Source: Stenotrophomonas sp. SAM-B (lineage in GTDB: Bacteria > Pseudomonadota > Gammaproteobacteria > Xanthomonadales > Xanthomonadaceae). From it: DNA of 64,000 nt. The notes beneath the pieces were generated by a model. It saw only the letters and a list, made by a program, of their open reading frames with translations, was not told the origin of the DNA and made no database searches. The position numbers and the translations under genes were made by a program. This document shows, in pieces, positions 1 through 8,499 of this stretch. Each line of letters starts with the position of its first letter. The first letter of the stretch is position 1. The stretch spans positions 186,001 through 250,000 of the forward strand of contig NZ_JABBXB010000003.1 in NCBI RefSeq assembly GCF_013387485.1, written 5' to 3'.

Positions 1-43
1 GGACGTGCACACCATCGCTGCCCGGGAGGGTCTGGTCCTGTGA
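1..43 (+). CDS. trpB: Tryptophan synthase beta subunit, C-terminal end only (partial)
   Basis: Only the last 13 codons are present. Read in the frame ending at the TGA at 41-43 they give DVHTIAAREGLVL, which resembles the TrpB C-terminus of xanthomonads. The identification rests on this short tail and on trpA lying one gene downstream. TrpB condenses indole with serine to make tryptophan. Its stop overlaps the GTG start of the next gene (GTGA at 40-43), so the two are translationally coupled. Confidence 0.7.
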   Translation, partial: DVHTIAAREGLVL

Positions 44-738
44 ATCCGCTGCTGCGCCAGGGAAGTGCGCTGCTGATGGTGGTCGGCCTGACCGGATGCA
101 CGCCGCCGGATCCGCCGGTGTTGCCGGCCCCTGCGGCACCGCTGGGTGCGGTGGCGCCGGCACGCGAAGAGGCCAGCAATGACGATGACATCGCCAACCG
201 TCCGATCGAGGACGCGCCGGCTGGGCCACCGGCCGCCGAGGCAGGCGTGGCGGACGACGCCGTGCCGTCGGTGGTCTCGGTCGCGCTGGATCATGCGGGC
301 GATGTCGTGGTCGGGCAGCGGTTCACCGAGCTCGCCGCCGATGGCCCCTGGCATTCGGCCGGCCTGAGCGAGGGCGAGCCCGCGGGCGCCTGCGAGTATT
401 ACGAGCGGGGCAACCTGCCCGAAGGCGTGTCGATGATGGTCGAGGACGACCATGTGCAGCGCTTCGAGCTGGCCCCGATCGAAGATTCCTACGAAGCCAT
501 CACCCAGCCCGGGCCGTTCGGCCTGCGCCTGGGCATGACCCGTGACGAGGCGCTCCAGCGGCTGCCGCCCGGCAGTACGCGCGCACCGCACGCCTATGAC
601 CCGGAAACGGGCGAGTACCTGACCTGGCAGGACCCCGGTTCGGATCTGGCGATCCGGCTGGAAATCCTCGACGGGGTGATATCGAAGCTGTACTGGGGCG
701 CCAGTGGCGCTGTTGAACTGATTGAAGGATGTGCCTGA
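40..738 (+). CDS. Predicted lipoprotein inside the trp operon
   Basis: A 232-aa protein with a GTG start that overlaps the trpB stop; GGGAGGG lies about 10 bases upstream. The N-terminus is a lipoprotein signal (hydrophobic stretch, then LTGC at residues 17-20), so the mature protein should be acylated at Cys20 and sit in the envelope. A Pro/Ala-rich linker follows, then a folded C-terminal half (from about residue 85) with two Cys, acidic patches and a GLRLGMTRDEALQRLP motif, a pattern shared by small periplasmic lipoproteins. No enzymatic motif is seen. It lies between trpB and trpA with no room for a promoter, and its stop is one base from trpA. Function unknown; a role in tryptophan synthesis is doubtful for an envelope protein. 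Confidence 0.85.
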   Translation: MNPLLRQGSALLMVVGLTGCTPPDPPVLPAPAAPLGAVAPAREEASNDDDIANRPIEDAPAGPPAAEAGVADDAVPSVVSVALDHAGDVVVGQRFTELAADGPWHSAGLSEGEPAGACEYYERGNLPEGVSMMVEDDHVQRFELAPIEDSYEAITQPGPFGLRLGMTRDEALQRLPPGSTRAPHAYDPETGEYLTWQDPGSDLAIRLEILDGVISKLYWGASGAVELIEGCA

Positions 739-739
739 G

Positions 740-1552
740 ATGTCCGTGGACCGTATCGATGCCTGTTTTGCCCGCCTGCGCGCTGAGCGTCGCAAGGCGC
801 TGATTCCCTTCATCACCGCCGGTGATCCGGGCCTGGATGCCACCGTGCCGGTGATGCACGCACTCGCCGCCGCCGGCGCGGACGTGATCGAACTCGGGGT
901 GCCGTTCTCCGACCCGATGGCCGACGGCCCGACCATCCAGCGCAGCTCCGAACGCGCGCTGGCGCGTGGGGCAGGGCTGCGCTATGTGCTGGAGACCGTC
1001 GCCGCGTTCCGCAAGGCCGACGCCACCACGCCGGTGGTGCTGATGGGCTACCTCAACCCGATCGAGATCCATGGCACGGCCCGCTTCGCGCAGTCCGCCA
1101 TCGCCGCCGGCGTGGACGGCATCCTGCTGGTCGACCTGCCGCCGGAGGAAGCCGCCGAAACCCGCGAGATCTTCACCGCCGCCGGCCTGGCGCTGATCCT
1201 GCTGGCCTCGCCGACCACGGTCGATGTGCGCCTGGATGCGCTGTCCGCGATGGCACAGGGCTATCTGTACTACGTCAGTTTCGCCGGCGTGACCGGGGCG
1301 TCGGATCGTCTGGACAGCAGTGCCGCCAGTGCCCGCCTGCGCGACCTGCGCAGCCGTTCGGCGGTGCCGGTGGTGGCCGGCTTCGGCATCAAGGATGCGG
1401 CCAGTGCCGCAGCGATGGCCGTGGAGGCCGACGGCGTGGTGGTTGGCAGCGCGCTGGTGGCTGCGTTGGGCGAGGCCCCCGATGCCACGGCCGCTGCACA
1501 GGCCGCGCAGGCATTCCTCACGCCGCTGCGACGCGCACTCGACGCCGCCTGA
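740..1552 (+). CDS. trpA: Tryptophan synthase alpha subunit
   Basis: A 270-aa TIM-barrel enzyme that splits indole-3-glycerol phosphate into indole and glyceraldehyde-3-phosphate; indole is channelled to TrpB. The catalytic pair is visible as Glu51 (VIELGVPFSDP) and Asp62 (MADGPTIQ), matching E49/D60 of the E. coli enzyme. The phosphate-binding GVTG and GFGI loops are also present. ATG at 740 was chosen over the in-frame TTG at 722 because GAAGGA lies about 10 bases before it and homologs begin near MSVDRID. It is the last gene of the trpB-lipoprotein-trpA unit; a GC-rich hairpin follows. Confidence 0.96.
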   Translation: MSVDRIDACFARLRAERRKALIPFITAGDPGLDATVPVMHALAAAGADVIELGVPFSDPMADGPTIQRSSERALARGAGLRYVLETVAAFRKADATTPVVLMGYLNPIEIHGTARFAQSAIAAGVDGILLVDLPPEEAAETREIFTAAGLALILLASPTTVDVRLDALSAMAQGYLYYVSFAGVTGASDRLDSSAASARLRDLRSRSAVPVVAGFGIKDAASAAAMAVEADGVVVGSALVAALGEAPDATAAAQAAQAFLTPLRRALDAA

Positions 1553-1590
1553 AGCACGCAAACGTACGTACCAGAATGGTTTAAGCCAGC

Positions 1591-1610
1591 CCCCCGGCAA
1601 CCGCCGGGGG
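1591..1610 (+). terminator. GC-rich hairpin after trpA
   Basis: A perfect 8-bp stem (CCCCCGGC / GCCGGGGG) with a 4-base loop lies 38 bases after trpA. No T-run follows, so it may slow or partly end transcription rather than act as a strong intrinsic terminator. It separates the trp unit from accD. Confidence 0.45.
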
Positions 1611-1689
1611 TGCCCGAGCATGGAAACGGTGAGCTAGACTGTCCGCCTTTGCGGCCCCCGGGCCGCCCTGAACGGAAGTAGCATCCCGC

Positions 1690-2574
1690 ATGAGTTGGCT
1701 CAGCAAGTTGATGCCGTCTGGCATCCGCACCGACAACGTCCCCAGCAAGAAGCGCAGCGTCCCCGAGGGCCTGTGGGAGAAGTGCAGCAGCTGCGGCAGC
1801 GCGCTCTACCGTCCTGAGCTGGAAGAGAACCTGGAAGTCTGCCCCAAGTGTGGCCATCACATGGCCATCCGCGCGCGCGCGCGCCTGGCCGCGCTGTTCG
1901 ACGCGGACAGCACCACCGAGATCGGTGCGCGCCTGGGCCCGACGGACCTGCTCAAGTTCAAGGACCAGAAAAAGTACAGCGAGCGCATCAAGGCCTCGCA
2001 GAAGAACACGGGCGAGTACGACGCACTGATCGCCATGCAGGGCCTGATGAAGGGTCGCCCGCTGGTCGCTTCGGCCTTCGATTTCGCCTTCATGGGCGGC
2101 TCGATGGGTTCGGTGGTCGGTGAGCGCTTCTCGCTCGCCGCTGAAAAGGCGCTGGAGATCGGCGCCCCGTACGTGTGCTTCTCCGCCAGTGGCGGCGCGC
2201 GCATGCAGGAAGGCCTGTTCTCGCTGATGCAGATGGCGAAGACCTCGGCCGCGCTGGGGCGCCTGCGCGACGCCGGCCTGCCGTACATCTCGGTGCTGAC
2301 CCATCCGACCACCGGCGGCGTGTCGGCCTCGTTCGCGATGCTGGGCGACATCAACATCGCCGAGCCGCAGGCGCTGATCGGCTTCGCCGGACCGCGCGTG
2401 ATCGAACAGACCGTGCGCGAAAAGCTGCCGGAAGGCTTCCAGCGCTCGGAGTTCCTGCTCGAGCACGGCGCGATCGATCAGATCTGCGACCGCCGCGAGA
2501 TGCGCGATCGCCTGTCCGAGATCCTGGCCATGCTGGCGCGCCAGCCGGCGCCCGCACCGGATGCAGCGGCCTGA
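1690..2574 (+). CDS. accD: Acetyl-CoA carboxylase carboxyltransferase subunit beta
   Basis: A 294-aa subunit that, with AccA, moves the carboxyl group from biotin to acetyl-CoA to give malonyl-CoA, the first committed step of fatty acid synthesis. The N-terminal zinc ribbon is intact (Cys32-x2-Cys35 ... Cys51-x2-Cys54). The crotonase-like core shows the glycine-rich [11 protein letters not shown] loop that helps form the oxyanion hole. Length is close to the usual ~300. GGAAG lies before the ATG. The stop overlaps the glmM start by one base (TGATG), so the pair is probably cotranslated. Confidence 0.97.
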   Translation: MSWLSKLMPSGIRTDNVPSKKRSVPEGLWEKCSSCGSALYRPELEENLEVCPKCGHHMAIRARARLAALFDADSTTEIGARLGPTDLLKFKDQKKYSERIKASQKNTGEYDALIAMQGLMKGRPLVASAFDFAFMGGSMGSVVGERFSLAAEKALEIGAPYVCFSASGGARMQEGLFSLMQMAKTSAALGRLRDAGLPYISVLTHPTTGGVSASFAMLGDINIAEPQALIGFAGPRVIEQTVREKLPEGFQRSEFLLEHGAIDQICDRREMRDRLSEILAMLARQPAPAPDAAA

Positions 2575-3926
2575 TGGCGTCGCGCAGGTACTTCGGCACC
2601 GACGGCATCCGCGGCAAGGTCGGTGAGGGCGTCATCTCCGCCGATTTCGTGCTGTGCCTGGGCAATGCGCTCGGGCGCGCGCTGACCGAGCGCAACGGGC
2701 GCCGCCCGGTGGTGGTGATCGGCAAGGACACACGCATCTCCGGCTACATGTTCGAAGCCGCGCTCGAGGCCGGGCTGGTCGCGGCCGGTGCCGATGTGCA
2801 ACTGCTCGGCCCAATGCCGACCCCGGCGGTGGCCTTCCTCACCCGCACCCTCGGTGCGGATGCGGGCATCGTCATCAGCGCCTCGCACAACCCGCACTAC
2901 GACAACGGCATCAAGTTCTTCTCCGCCGATGGCGAGAAGCTGGATGACGCCACCGAGCTGGCGCTGGAAGCCGCGCTCGATGCACCGTTCACTACCGTCG
3001 AGTCCGAACGTCTGGGCAAGGCCATGCGCGCGCGCGATGCGGTCGGCCGCTACATCGAGTTCTGCAAGGCCAGCGTGCCGCGCGGCTTCGACCTGCGTGG
3101 CCTGAAGATCGTGCTCGACTGCGCGCACGGTGCCACCTACCACGTCGCCCCCCTGCTGTTCCGCGAGATGGGCGCCGAGGTGATCAGCATCGGTGATGCG
3201 CCCAACGGCCTGAACATCAACGATGGCGTCGGCTCGATGCACATCGACAATCTGGCCGAGAAGGTCCGCGAGGTCGGCGCCGATTTCGGCATCGCTTTCG
3301 ACGGCGACGGCGATCGCGTGCTGATGGCCGACGACCAGGGCAACCCGGTCGACGGCGATGACCTGCTGTTCGTGCTGGCCCAGGCCTGGCAGCGCAGCGG
3401 GCGCCTGCATGGTCCGGTGGTTGGCACGCTGATGACCAACTTCGGCCTGGAGCAGGCGCTGGAGCGGTTGAACATCCCGTTCCAGCGCAGCAACGTTGGC
3501 GACCGTTACGTGCATCAGGCGCTGGTGGAAAACAACGGCGTGCTCGGTGGCGAAGCCTCCGGCCATCTGCTCTGCCTGGATCGCGCTACCACCGGTGATG
3601 CGGTGGTCAGCGCGCTGCAGGTGCTGGAGGTGCTGCGTCGCGACGGCACCTCCCTGCGCGAGGTGCTGTCGGTGCTCAACAAGGTGCCGCAGAAGACCGT
3701 CAACGTGCGTCTGCAGGGCGCTGCCAAGGCGACCGTGCAGGCCGAGAGCGTGCAGGCCGCGCTGGTGGCCGCGCAGCAGGCGGTGAAGGGGCGCGGTCGT
3801 GCGTTCCTGCGCCCCTCCGGCACCGAGCCGGTGGTGCGCGTCACCGTCGAAGCGGACAGCGCCGAGCTGATGCAGGCCACGCTGGACAGCCTGTCCGCGG
3901 CGGTGAAGGCGGCGGCTGCGGCCTGA
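2574..3926 (+). CDS. glmM: Phosphoglucosamine mutase
   Basis: A 450-aa alpha-D-phosphohexomutase that converts glucosamine-6-phosphate to glucosamine-1-phosphate for UDP-GlcNAc, hence peptidoglycan and LPS. It starts with the GlmM signature [11 protein letters not shown]. The active-site phosphoserine is in SASHNP (Ser104), the metal loop is FDGDGDR, and the C-terminal phosphate loop is [11 protein letters not shown]. The ATG shares a base with the accD stop; a longer upstream reading frame only runs through accD in another frame and was ignored. In many gammaproteobacteria glmM sits near secG and rimP-nusA; here several genes and the nuo operon separate them. Confidence 0.96.
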   Translation: MASRRYFGTDGIRGKVGEGVISADFVLCLGNALGRALTERNGRRPVVVIGKDTRISGYMFEAALEAGLVAAGADVQLLGPMPTPAVAFLTRTLGADAGIVISASHNPHYDNGIKFFSADGEKLDDATELALEAALDAPFTTVESERLGKAMRARDAVGRYIEFCKASVPRGFDLRGLKIVLDCAHGATYHVAPLLFREMGAEVISIGDAPNGLNINDGVGSMHIDNLAEKVREVGADFGIAFDGDGDRVLMADDQGNPVDGDDLLFVLAQAWQRSGRLHGPVVGTLMTNFGLEQALERLNIPFQRSNVGDRYVHQALVENNGVLGGEASGHLLCLDRATTGDAVVSALQVLEVLRRDGTSLREVLSVLNKVPQKTVNVRLQGAAKATVQAESVQAALVAAQQAVKGRGRAFLRPSGTEPVVRVTVEADSAELMQATLDSLSAAVKAAAAA

Positions 3927-3950
3927 GCCGGCGGAAGCACGGCTGAATCG

Positions 3951-3978
3951 AAAACGCCCCGGGAGACCGGGGCGTTTT
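3951..3978. terminator. Bidirectional intrinsic terminator
   Basis: A 12-bp stem (AAAACGCCCCGG / CCGGGGCGTTTT) with a GAGA loop lies between the convergent glmM (+) and deacetylase (-) genes. The A-run and T-run make it work as a terminator from both sides. Confidence 0.85.
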
Positions 3979-3998
3979 CGTTGCGGATCCGCTGCGGG

Positions 3999-4853
3999 TC
4001 AGGGCCCTGCCACCATCTTCTTTTTCTTCGCCTTGAAACGGTTGAACAGCGGCGCGATCAGCGGGTGGTAGCTGTAGGCGATGCGCTTGCGCAGCCAGCG
4101 GGCAGGACGGTCGCGGATCGCGAACCGGTAGATGTGCTCCGGATCGCCCCCGACCACGTTGCGGCCGAACGGGTGGGTCGTGTGCAGGTACTTGAAGCCC
4201 TGCGCCCGCGCGATCTGCACATAGTCCTCGTCGAAATCGCCGTACGGCCAGCACAGCGTGTCCGATACGTCGCCCAGCTGTTGCCGGAGCACATCGCGTG
4301 CCACCGACAGGTCGCCGCTGATGCCCTGGCGCTTGTGTTCGCGGGAGATGTCCTGCTTGAGCCAGCGGGTATGCGTGTGTGTGTGGCAGTGCACCTCGAA
4401 GGTGCCGGCGGCGATCATCTCGCGCGCTTCGCTCCAGCGCATCATGACGTCGTCGGGGCGGTTCTCCTGCAGGATGGCCGCCTCGCAGCCGCGATGGTCC
4501 GGCGTCGCGGGCAGGGGGGCGCCGGGCTGCCCGGCATGCGGGCGGACCTCGCCTTCGCCCATCCAGCCGGTGACCACGAACACCACCGCGTGCATCCCGT
4601 ACCGCGCCAGGATCGGGTGCGCGTACACCCAGTTGTCCAGGTAGCCGTCATCGAAGGTGATCACGATCGACTTGGCCGGCGTCGGCTTGCCGGCGAGGAA
4701 ACCGGCGTACTGGGCCAGGGTCAGCGAGGTCCAGCCGTTGGCTGCCAGCCAGGCGATCTGGCTTTCGAAGTTTTCCGGCGAGACCGTGATCATCCCCGGC
4801 GACGGGGAGACGTGGTGGTGCATCAACACCGGGACGGATCTAGCGTTGGCCAT
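3999..4853 (-). CDS. Polysaccharide deacetylase family protein (NodB fold)
   Basis: A 284-aa protein with the NodB homology domain. VITFDDGYLDN (Asp68, Asp69) is motif 1 with the catalytic base and a metal ligand; the His-rich EVHCHTHTHTRW stretch supplies the metal-binding histidines of motif 2; PYGDFDED resembles motif 3. Members remove N- or O-acetyl groups from glycans. No signal peptide is evident, so it may act on a cytoplasmic or lipid-linked saccharide, as fits its partner gene: the start lies inside the last 14 bases of the upstream glycosyltransferase gene. Substrate unknown; LPS, capsule or another envelope glycan is inferred. Confidence 0.85.
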   Translation of the reverse strand: MANARSVPVLMHHHVSPSPGMITVSPENFESQIAWLAANGWTSLTLAQYAGFLAGKPTPAKSIVITFDDGYLDNWVYAHPILARYGMHAVVFVVTGWMGEGEVRPHAGQPGAPLPATPDHRGCEAAILQENRPDDVMMRWSEAREMIAAGTFEVHCHTHTHTRWLKQDISREHKRQGISGDLSVARDVLRQQLGDVSDTLCWPYGDFDEDYVQIARAQGFKYLHTTHPFGRNVVGGDPEHIYRFAIRDRPARWLRKRIAYSYHPLIAPLFNRFKAKKKKMVAGP

Positions 4854-5991
4854 GGCCCAGTTCCTTCAACCACTGGTGGTAATAGTATTCGGTCGCTTCA
4901 GTGTGACCGGTCGGGGTGAAGCGGTGGGCGCTGCGCATCCATTCCCAGCCGGCCAGCCCCATCTGCTCGCGTCGGTCAGGCTGTTCGATCAGGGTTCGCA
5001 GCGCGCCGGTCAGCGCGGCCTGGTCGCCCAGTGGCGCAAGCAGGGCATTGCTGCCCTCCACCACCATTTCCGGGACCCCGCCGACACGCGTGGCGACGAT
5101 CGGCACACCCACGTAAGCCGCCTCGAGAAATACCGTGCCGGCCGCTTCCTTGTGGGTGGCGAGGGCGAAGATATCGAAGGCGGTCATCAGCCGGCAAGCA
5201 CCCTGGCGGTAGCCGAGCAGGTGGACCTGCGCGGTGATGCCGAGCTGCTCGCGCAGGGCGATCAGGCGCTCCATCACCGGCTGGCCGTCGCCCACGATCA
5301 CCAACTGCACGCGTGGATCGGCGCGGCACAGCGGGGCGATCGCCTGCAGCAGCTCGAGGTGGCCCTTCGGCTCGCGCAGCACGGCGACGCAGCCGACCAC
5401 GATCTGGTCGTCGCCGAAGCCCAGTTCGGCGCGCGTTTCCGCACGGGTGTCCTGCCGGCACTGCCACGGATCGCGCTTGGCGATCTGCGACCACTGCGGC
5501 GGCACCGCGATCGGCGGGACGATCCCCACGTGTGCGTCGTCGATCCCGCGGCTGACCATCAGCTTCTTGACGAAGCTGCTCACCGTCATCACCCGGTGGG
5601 GCAGGCCGGTGTAGGTCAGCAGCGAGTTGATCGGGCTCATCAGGTGGCGCGAGCGCACCACCAGTGGCGTACCCCCGAGCCGGGCGCCGGCCGCGGCGAT
5701 CAGGCTGTCGCGGCGGCTGGTGGTGTTCACCACGTGGTAGCCATGGCGGCGCACCAGGCGCGACACCGACCAGATCCCGCGCAGCATGCGCAGCAGGCCG
5801 CCCATCTTCAGCGCGTGGACGGTGAAGCCGGCCTCGCGCGCCATCTCACCCAGGCGGGCGTCGGGCTGGCACAGCAGGGAGACGTCGTGGCCGCGGTCGC
5901 GCATGGCCAGCATGTGGCGGTAGATGTAGATCTCCTGCCCGCCAAATCCCTTGGCAGCCTCGGTATGGAGAATTTTCAGTGGAACGTTCAT
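4840..5991 (-). CDS. Glycosyltransferase family 4 protein
   Basis: A 383-aa GT-B glycosyltransferase. The N-terminal acceptor domain has the GT4 glycine loop (GFGGQEIY). The C-terminal donor domain shows VGCVAVLREPKGH, a lysine and acidic ribose/phosphate site, and the EX7E motif (HKEAAGTVFLEAAYVG). It should transfer a sugar from a nucleotide donor to a growing glycan on the cytoplasmic side of the membrane. The start MNVPLKILH is preferred over a start five codons earlier (6006) because homologs begin there; neither has a good ribosome site. It is cotranscribed with the deacetylase downstream. The acceptor is unknown. Confidence 0.85.
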   Translation of the reverse strand: MNVPLKILHTEAAKGFGGQEIYIYRHMLAMRDRGHDVSLLCQPDARLGEMAREAGFTVHALKMGGLLRMLRGIWSVSRLVRRHGYHVVNTTSRRDSLIAAAGARLGGTPLVVRSRHLMSPINSLLTYTGLPHRVMTVSSFVKKLMVSRGIDDAHVGIVPPIAVPPQWSQIAKRDPWQCRQDTRAETRAELGFGDDQIVVGCVAVLREPKGHLELLQAIAPLCRADPRVQLVIVGDGQPVMERLIALREQLGITAQVHLLGYRQGACRLMTAFDIFALATHKEAAGTVFLEAAYVGVPIVATRVGGVPEMVVEGSNALLAPLGDQAALTGALRTLIEQPDRREQMGLAGWEWMRSAHRFTPTGHTEATEYYYHQWLKELGHGQR

Positions 5992-6388
5992 CGGTGGACA
6001 GTCCATGTGTGGAAACGCGCCCGCGGGATGCGCGGGCGGCCGTCGTCATTGCCTGCGGGATCGCGCCAGCGCATCCCATGCGCTGTGCGGTGCCGTGGGT
6101 GGAAGGTCGTGCGGGGGCCGCGGCCACGCGCGCGGCCCTGCCGGCGTGGGCCAGCGCAACGCCGTCGGCGATGAGGGGGAGGGCAGGGCAACCATGGGGC
6201 GGACCGGGCGACGCAAGGAGAAAAGGGGGCGGCGCGTAAGCGTCGCCGGTGGCCCGTTGTGGCCGTCCGGGCGCGCGCATTGTATCGGTTTGTATCAATG
6301 TATCGGTGGCGGGGATGGCCCGATCTGGCACAATGTTCAGCCGGGCCACAGCTGGCCCACCGACCACCATGAACAAGCAGGAATCGCT
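5992..6388. other. Divergent intergenic region with TGTATC triplet
   Basis: A 397-base gap between the minus-strand glycosyltransferase and the plus-strand oxygenase. Reading frames in it have no convincing protein character. The part nearest the oxygenase carries three direct copies of TGTATC (6281, 6291 and 6299), 10 and 8 bases apart, which may be an operator or promoter element. A seven-codon ATG frame at 6369-6392 overlaps the oxygenase start and is probably chance. Confidence 0.4.
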
Positions 6389-7324
6389 GTGAGCCAGATC
6401 CCCACCCTCGACATCACCCGTTTTGACACCGACCGCGACGCGTTCGTGGCCGAGCTGGGTGCGGCCTACCGCGAATGGGGCTTTGCTGGCATCCGCAACC
6501 ACGGCATTCCGCAGGCCGACATCGACGCCGCGTATGAGGTCTTCAAGGCCTTCTTCGCGCTGCCGGAAGAGACCAAGCGCCAGTACCACGTGCCCGGCAG
6601 CGGCGGCGCGCGCGGCTACACCGCCTTCGGCGTGGAGACCGCCAAGGGCTCCCAGCACTTCGATCTGAAGGAGTTCTGGCATATCGGCCGTGAGATTCCG
6701 GACGACTCCAAGTACCGTGACGTGATGGCCCCGAACCTGTGGCCGAGCGAGGTTCTGGGCTTCCGTGAGCGTGGCTACGGCCTCTACCAGGCCCTGGACA
6801 AGCTGGGTTCGCGCGTCCTGTCGGCGCTGGCCCTGCATATTGGTCTGCCGGAGGATTTCTTCGCGGACAAGACCAACAACGGCAATTCGATCCTGCGCCC
6901 GATCCACTACCCGCCGATCACCGCAGAGAACATCCCGAACGTGCGCGCCGGTGCCCACGGCGACATCAACTTCATCACCCTGCTGGTCGGCGCCAGTGCG
7001 GCCGGGCTGGAAGTGCAGTCCCACGAGGGCAAGTGGGTGCCCTTCACCTCGGACGCGGACACCATCGTGGTCAATATCGGCGACATGCTGCAGCGCCTGA
7101 CCAACCATGTGTATCCGTCCACGATCCACCGCGTGGTCAACCCTCCGGGTGAGCAGGCGCGCCAGCCGCGCTATTCGGTGCCGTTCTTCCTGCACCCGAA
7201 CCCGGATTTCCTGATCGACGTGCTGCCGACCTGCATCACCCCGGAAAACCCGAGTCGCTACCCGGAGCCGATCACTGCCCACGGCTTCCTGGAAGAGCGC
7301 CTGCGCGAGATCAAGCTGAAATAA
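6389..7324 (+). CDS. Isopenicillin N synthase family 2-oxoglutarate/Fe(II) dioxygenase
   Basis: A 311-aa oxygenase of the IPNS/2OG-Fe(II) superfamily. The N-terminal DIOX_N region is followed by the jelly-roll core with the iron triad His190-x-Asp192 (GAHGDINF) and His247 (HRVVNP); Arg261-Tyr-Ser263 is the 2-oxoglutarate-binding RxS. Such enzymes couple 2-oxoglutarate decarboxylation to oxidation of a second substrate. The bacterial subgroup has no assigned substrate and is not evidence for antibiotic synthesis. The GTG start has GCAGGA upstream. It is monocistronic, with a terminator 6 bases after the stop. Confidence 0.9.
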   Translation: MSQIPTLDITRFDTDRDAFVAELGAAYREWGFAGIRNHGIPQADIDAAYEVFKAFFALPEETKRQYHVPGSGGARGYTAFGVETAKGSQHFDLKEFWHIGREIPDDSKYRDVMAPNLWPSEVLGFRERGYGLYQALDKLGSRVLSALALHIGLPEDFFADKTNNGNSILRPIHYPPITAENIPNVRAGAHGDINFITLLVGASAAGLEVQSHEGKWVPFTSDADTIVVNIGDMLQRLTNHVYPSTIHRVVNPPGEQARQPRYSVPFFLHPNPDFLIDVLPTCITPENPSRYPEPITAHGFLEERLREIKLK

Positions 7325-7329
7325 GCCAC

Positions 7330-7356
7330 GAAGGCCGCCGAAAGGCGGCCTTCTTC
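7330..7356 (+). terminator. Intrinsic terminator after the oxygenase gene
   Basis: A 10-bp stem (GAAGGCCGCC / GGCGGCCTTC) with a GAAA tetraloop followed by TTC and a short T-rich tail. Confidence 0.8.
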
Positions 7357-7426
7357 ATTCCGTGTCACGCCGGCCGCTGGCCGGCTCGCTCCACCGCACT
7401 CCGATGCGTGCCGATTGACTGTCAGA

Positions 7427-7534
7427 GGGTGGGCGTGGGTGGGTTGGCGGGACCGTTTTGCGCCATGGATGGCGCATAACGAGCCCCCATGGATGGGTTC
7501 ACGGCGGGTCCCGCCAACCCACCCACGCCCGCCC
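7427..7534. repeat. Long nested inverted repeat, copy 1
   Basis: Two arms of about 28 bases (7427-7454 and 7507-7534) are complementary with a single mismatch and enclose a 52-base centre. The centre holds the near-palindrome GCGCCATGGATGGCGC, then CCCCCATGGATGGG and a GTTCACGGCG box. A second copy lies at 24976-25085 with different outer arms but almost the same centre. Dispersed elements with this centre are, from memory, common in Stenotrophomonas; they are non-coding. In the tpiA upstream region it could fold as a large cruciform or RNA hairpin. Confidence 0.75.
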
Positions 7535-7688
7535 AGCCCGGGCACGTCCACCGGCCCCGTCGCCCTTGCTTTTGATCTGGGACTGCGGCCGAAAATAAAT
7601 ATCCAATTGAAATGTAAGCGTTTTCCCGCCCACGCCATTTCGTTGCATCCGTTATCATGGCCGGCTGATATCCAAAGGAGCCATCGCC

Positions 7689-8444
7689 ATGCGCCGCAAG
7701 ATCGTCGCCGGTAACTGGAAGCTGCACGGCAGCCGCCAATTCGCCACCGACCTGGTCAGTGACCTGGTTGCCGACCTCCCGCTGCAGGGCGTCGAAGTCG
7801 TGGTCCTCCCGCCGCTCCCGTACCTGGGCGAACTGGTCGAAGCCTTCGAAGGCCGCGCCGTCGCCTTCGGCTCCCAGGATGTCAGCAGCAACGAAAAGGG
7901 CGCCTACACCGGCGAAGTCTCGGCCACCATGCTGGCCGAAGTCGGCGCCCGCTACGGCCTGGTCGGTCACTCCGAGCGCCGCCAGTACCATGCGGAAAGC
8001 AGTGAACTGGTCGCGCGCAAGTTCGCCGCCGCCCTGCATGCCGGCCTGACGCCCATCCTGTGCGTGGGCGAAACACTCGAGCAGCGCGAGGCCCATCAGA
8101 CCGAGGCGGTCATCGCGGCCCAGCTCGCCCCGGTGCTGGAGCTGGTCGGCGCCGCCGGCTTCGCCCAGGCCGTGATTGCCTACGAGCCGGTCTGGGCCAT
8201 CGGTACCGGCCGGACCGCCTCCAAGGAGCAGGCCCAGCAGGTCCACGCGTTCATCCGTGGCGAAGTGGCCAAGCTCGATGCTAGAATTGCGGATTCACTG
8301 TCGATCCTCTATGGCGGCAGCGTGAAGCCCGACAACGCCGCGGAACTGTTCGCACAGCCCGATGTCGATGGTGGGCTGGTGGGCGGCGCCTCGCTGGTGG
8401 CCGCGGACTTCCTTGCCATCGCTGCCGCGGCGGCGGGGCGCTAA
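7689..8444 (+). CDS. tpiA: Triosephosphate isomerase
   Basis: A 251-aa TIM barrel that interconverts dihydroxyacetone phosphate and glyceraldehyde-3-phosphate in glycolysis and gluconeogenesis. All catalytic residues are present: Lys11 (GNWKLHG), His94 (VGHSERR) and Glu166 (AYEPVWAIGTG); the phosphate loop YGGSVKPDN is near the C-terminus. AAAGGAG precedes the ATG. It lies 55 bases upstream of secG in the same direction, as is common in gammaproteobacteria. Confidence 0.98.
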   Translation: MRRKIVAGNWKLHGSRQFATDLVSDLVADLPLQGVEVVVLPPLPYLGELVEAFEGRAVAFGSQDVSSNEKGAYTGEVSATMLAEVGARYGLVGHSERRQYHAESSELVARKFAAALHAGLTPILCVGETLEQREAHQTEAVIAAQLAPVLELVGAAGFAQAVIAYEPVWAIGTGRTASKEQAQQVHAFIRGEVAKLDARIADSLSILYGGSVKPDNAAELFAQPDVDGGLVGGASLVAADFLAIAAAAAGR

Positions 8445-8499
8445 TTAGTAATGTTGCCGGCCCAACCGCCGGCACGACATGTCCGAGGACGGATTCGAA

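Noticed and set aside
6369..6392. Seven-codon frame MNKQESL overlapping the oxygenase start
   Set aside because: Too short, with no amino-acid bias or terminator to suggest a regulatory leader.
6389..7324. Penicillin biosynthesis gene
   Set aside because: The family name comes from isopenicillin N synthase, but no ACV synthetase or other pathway gene is present; it is a general 2-oxoglutarate-type oxygenase.
8479..8499. Longer start for secG
   Set aside because: The GAGGACGG between the two ATGs fits the second one better, and SecG normally begins with its first helix.
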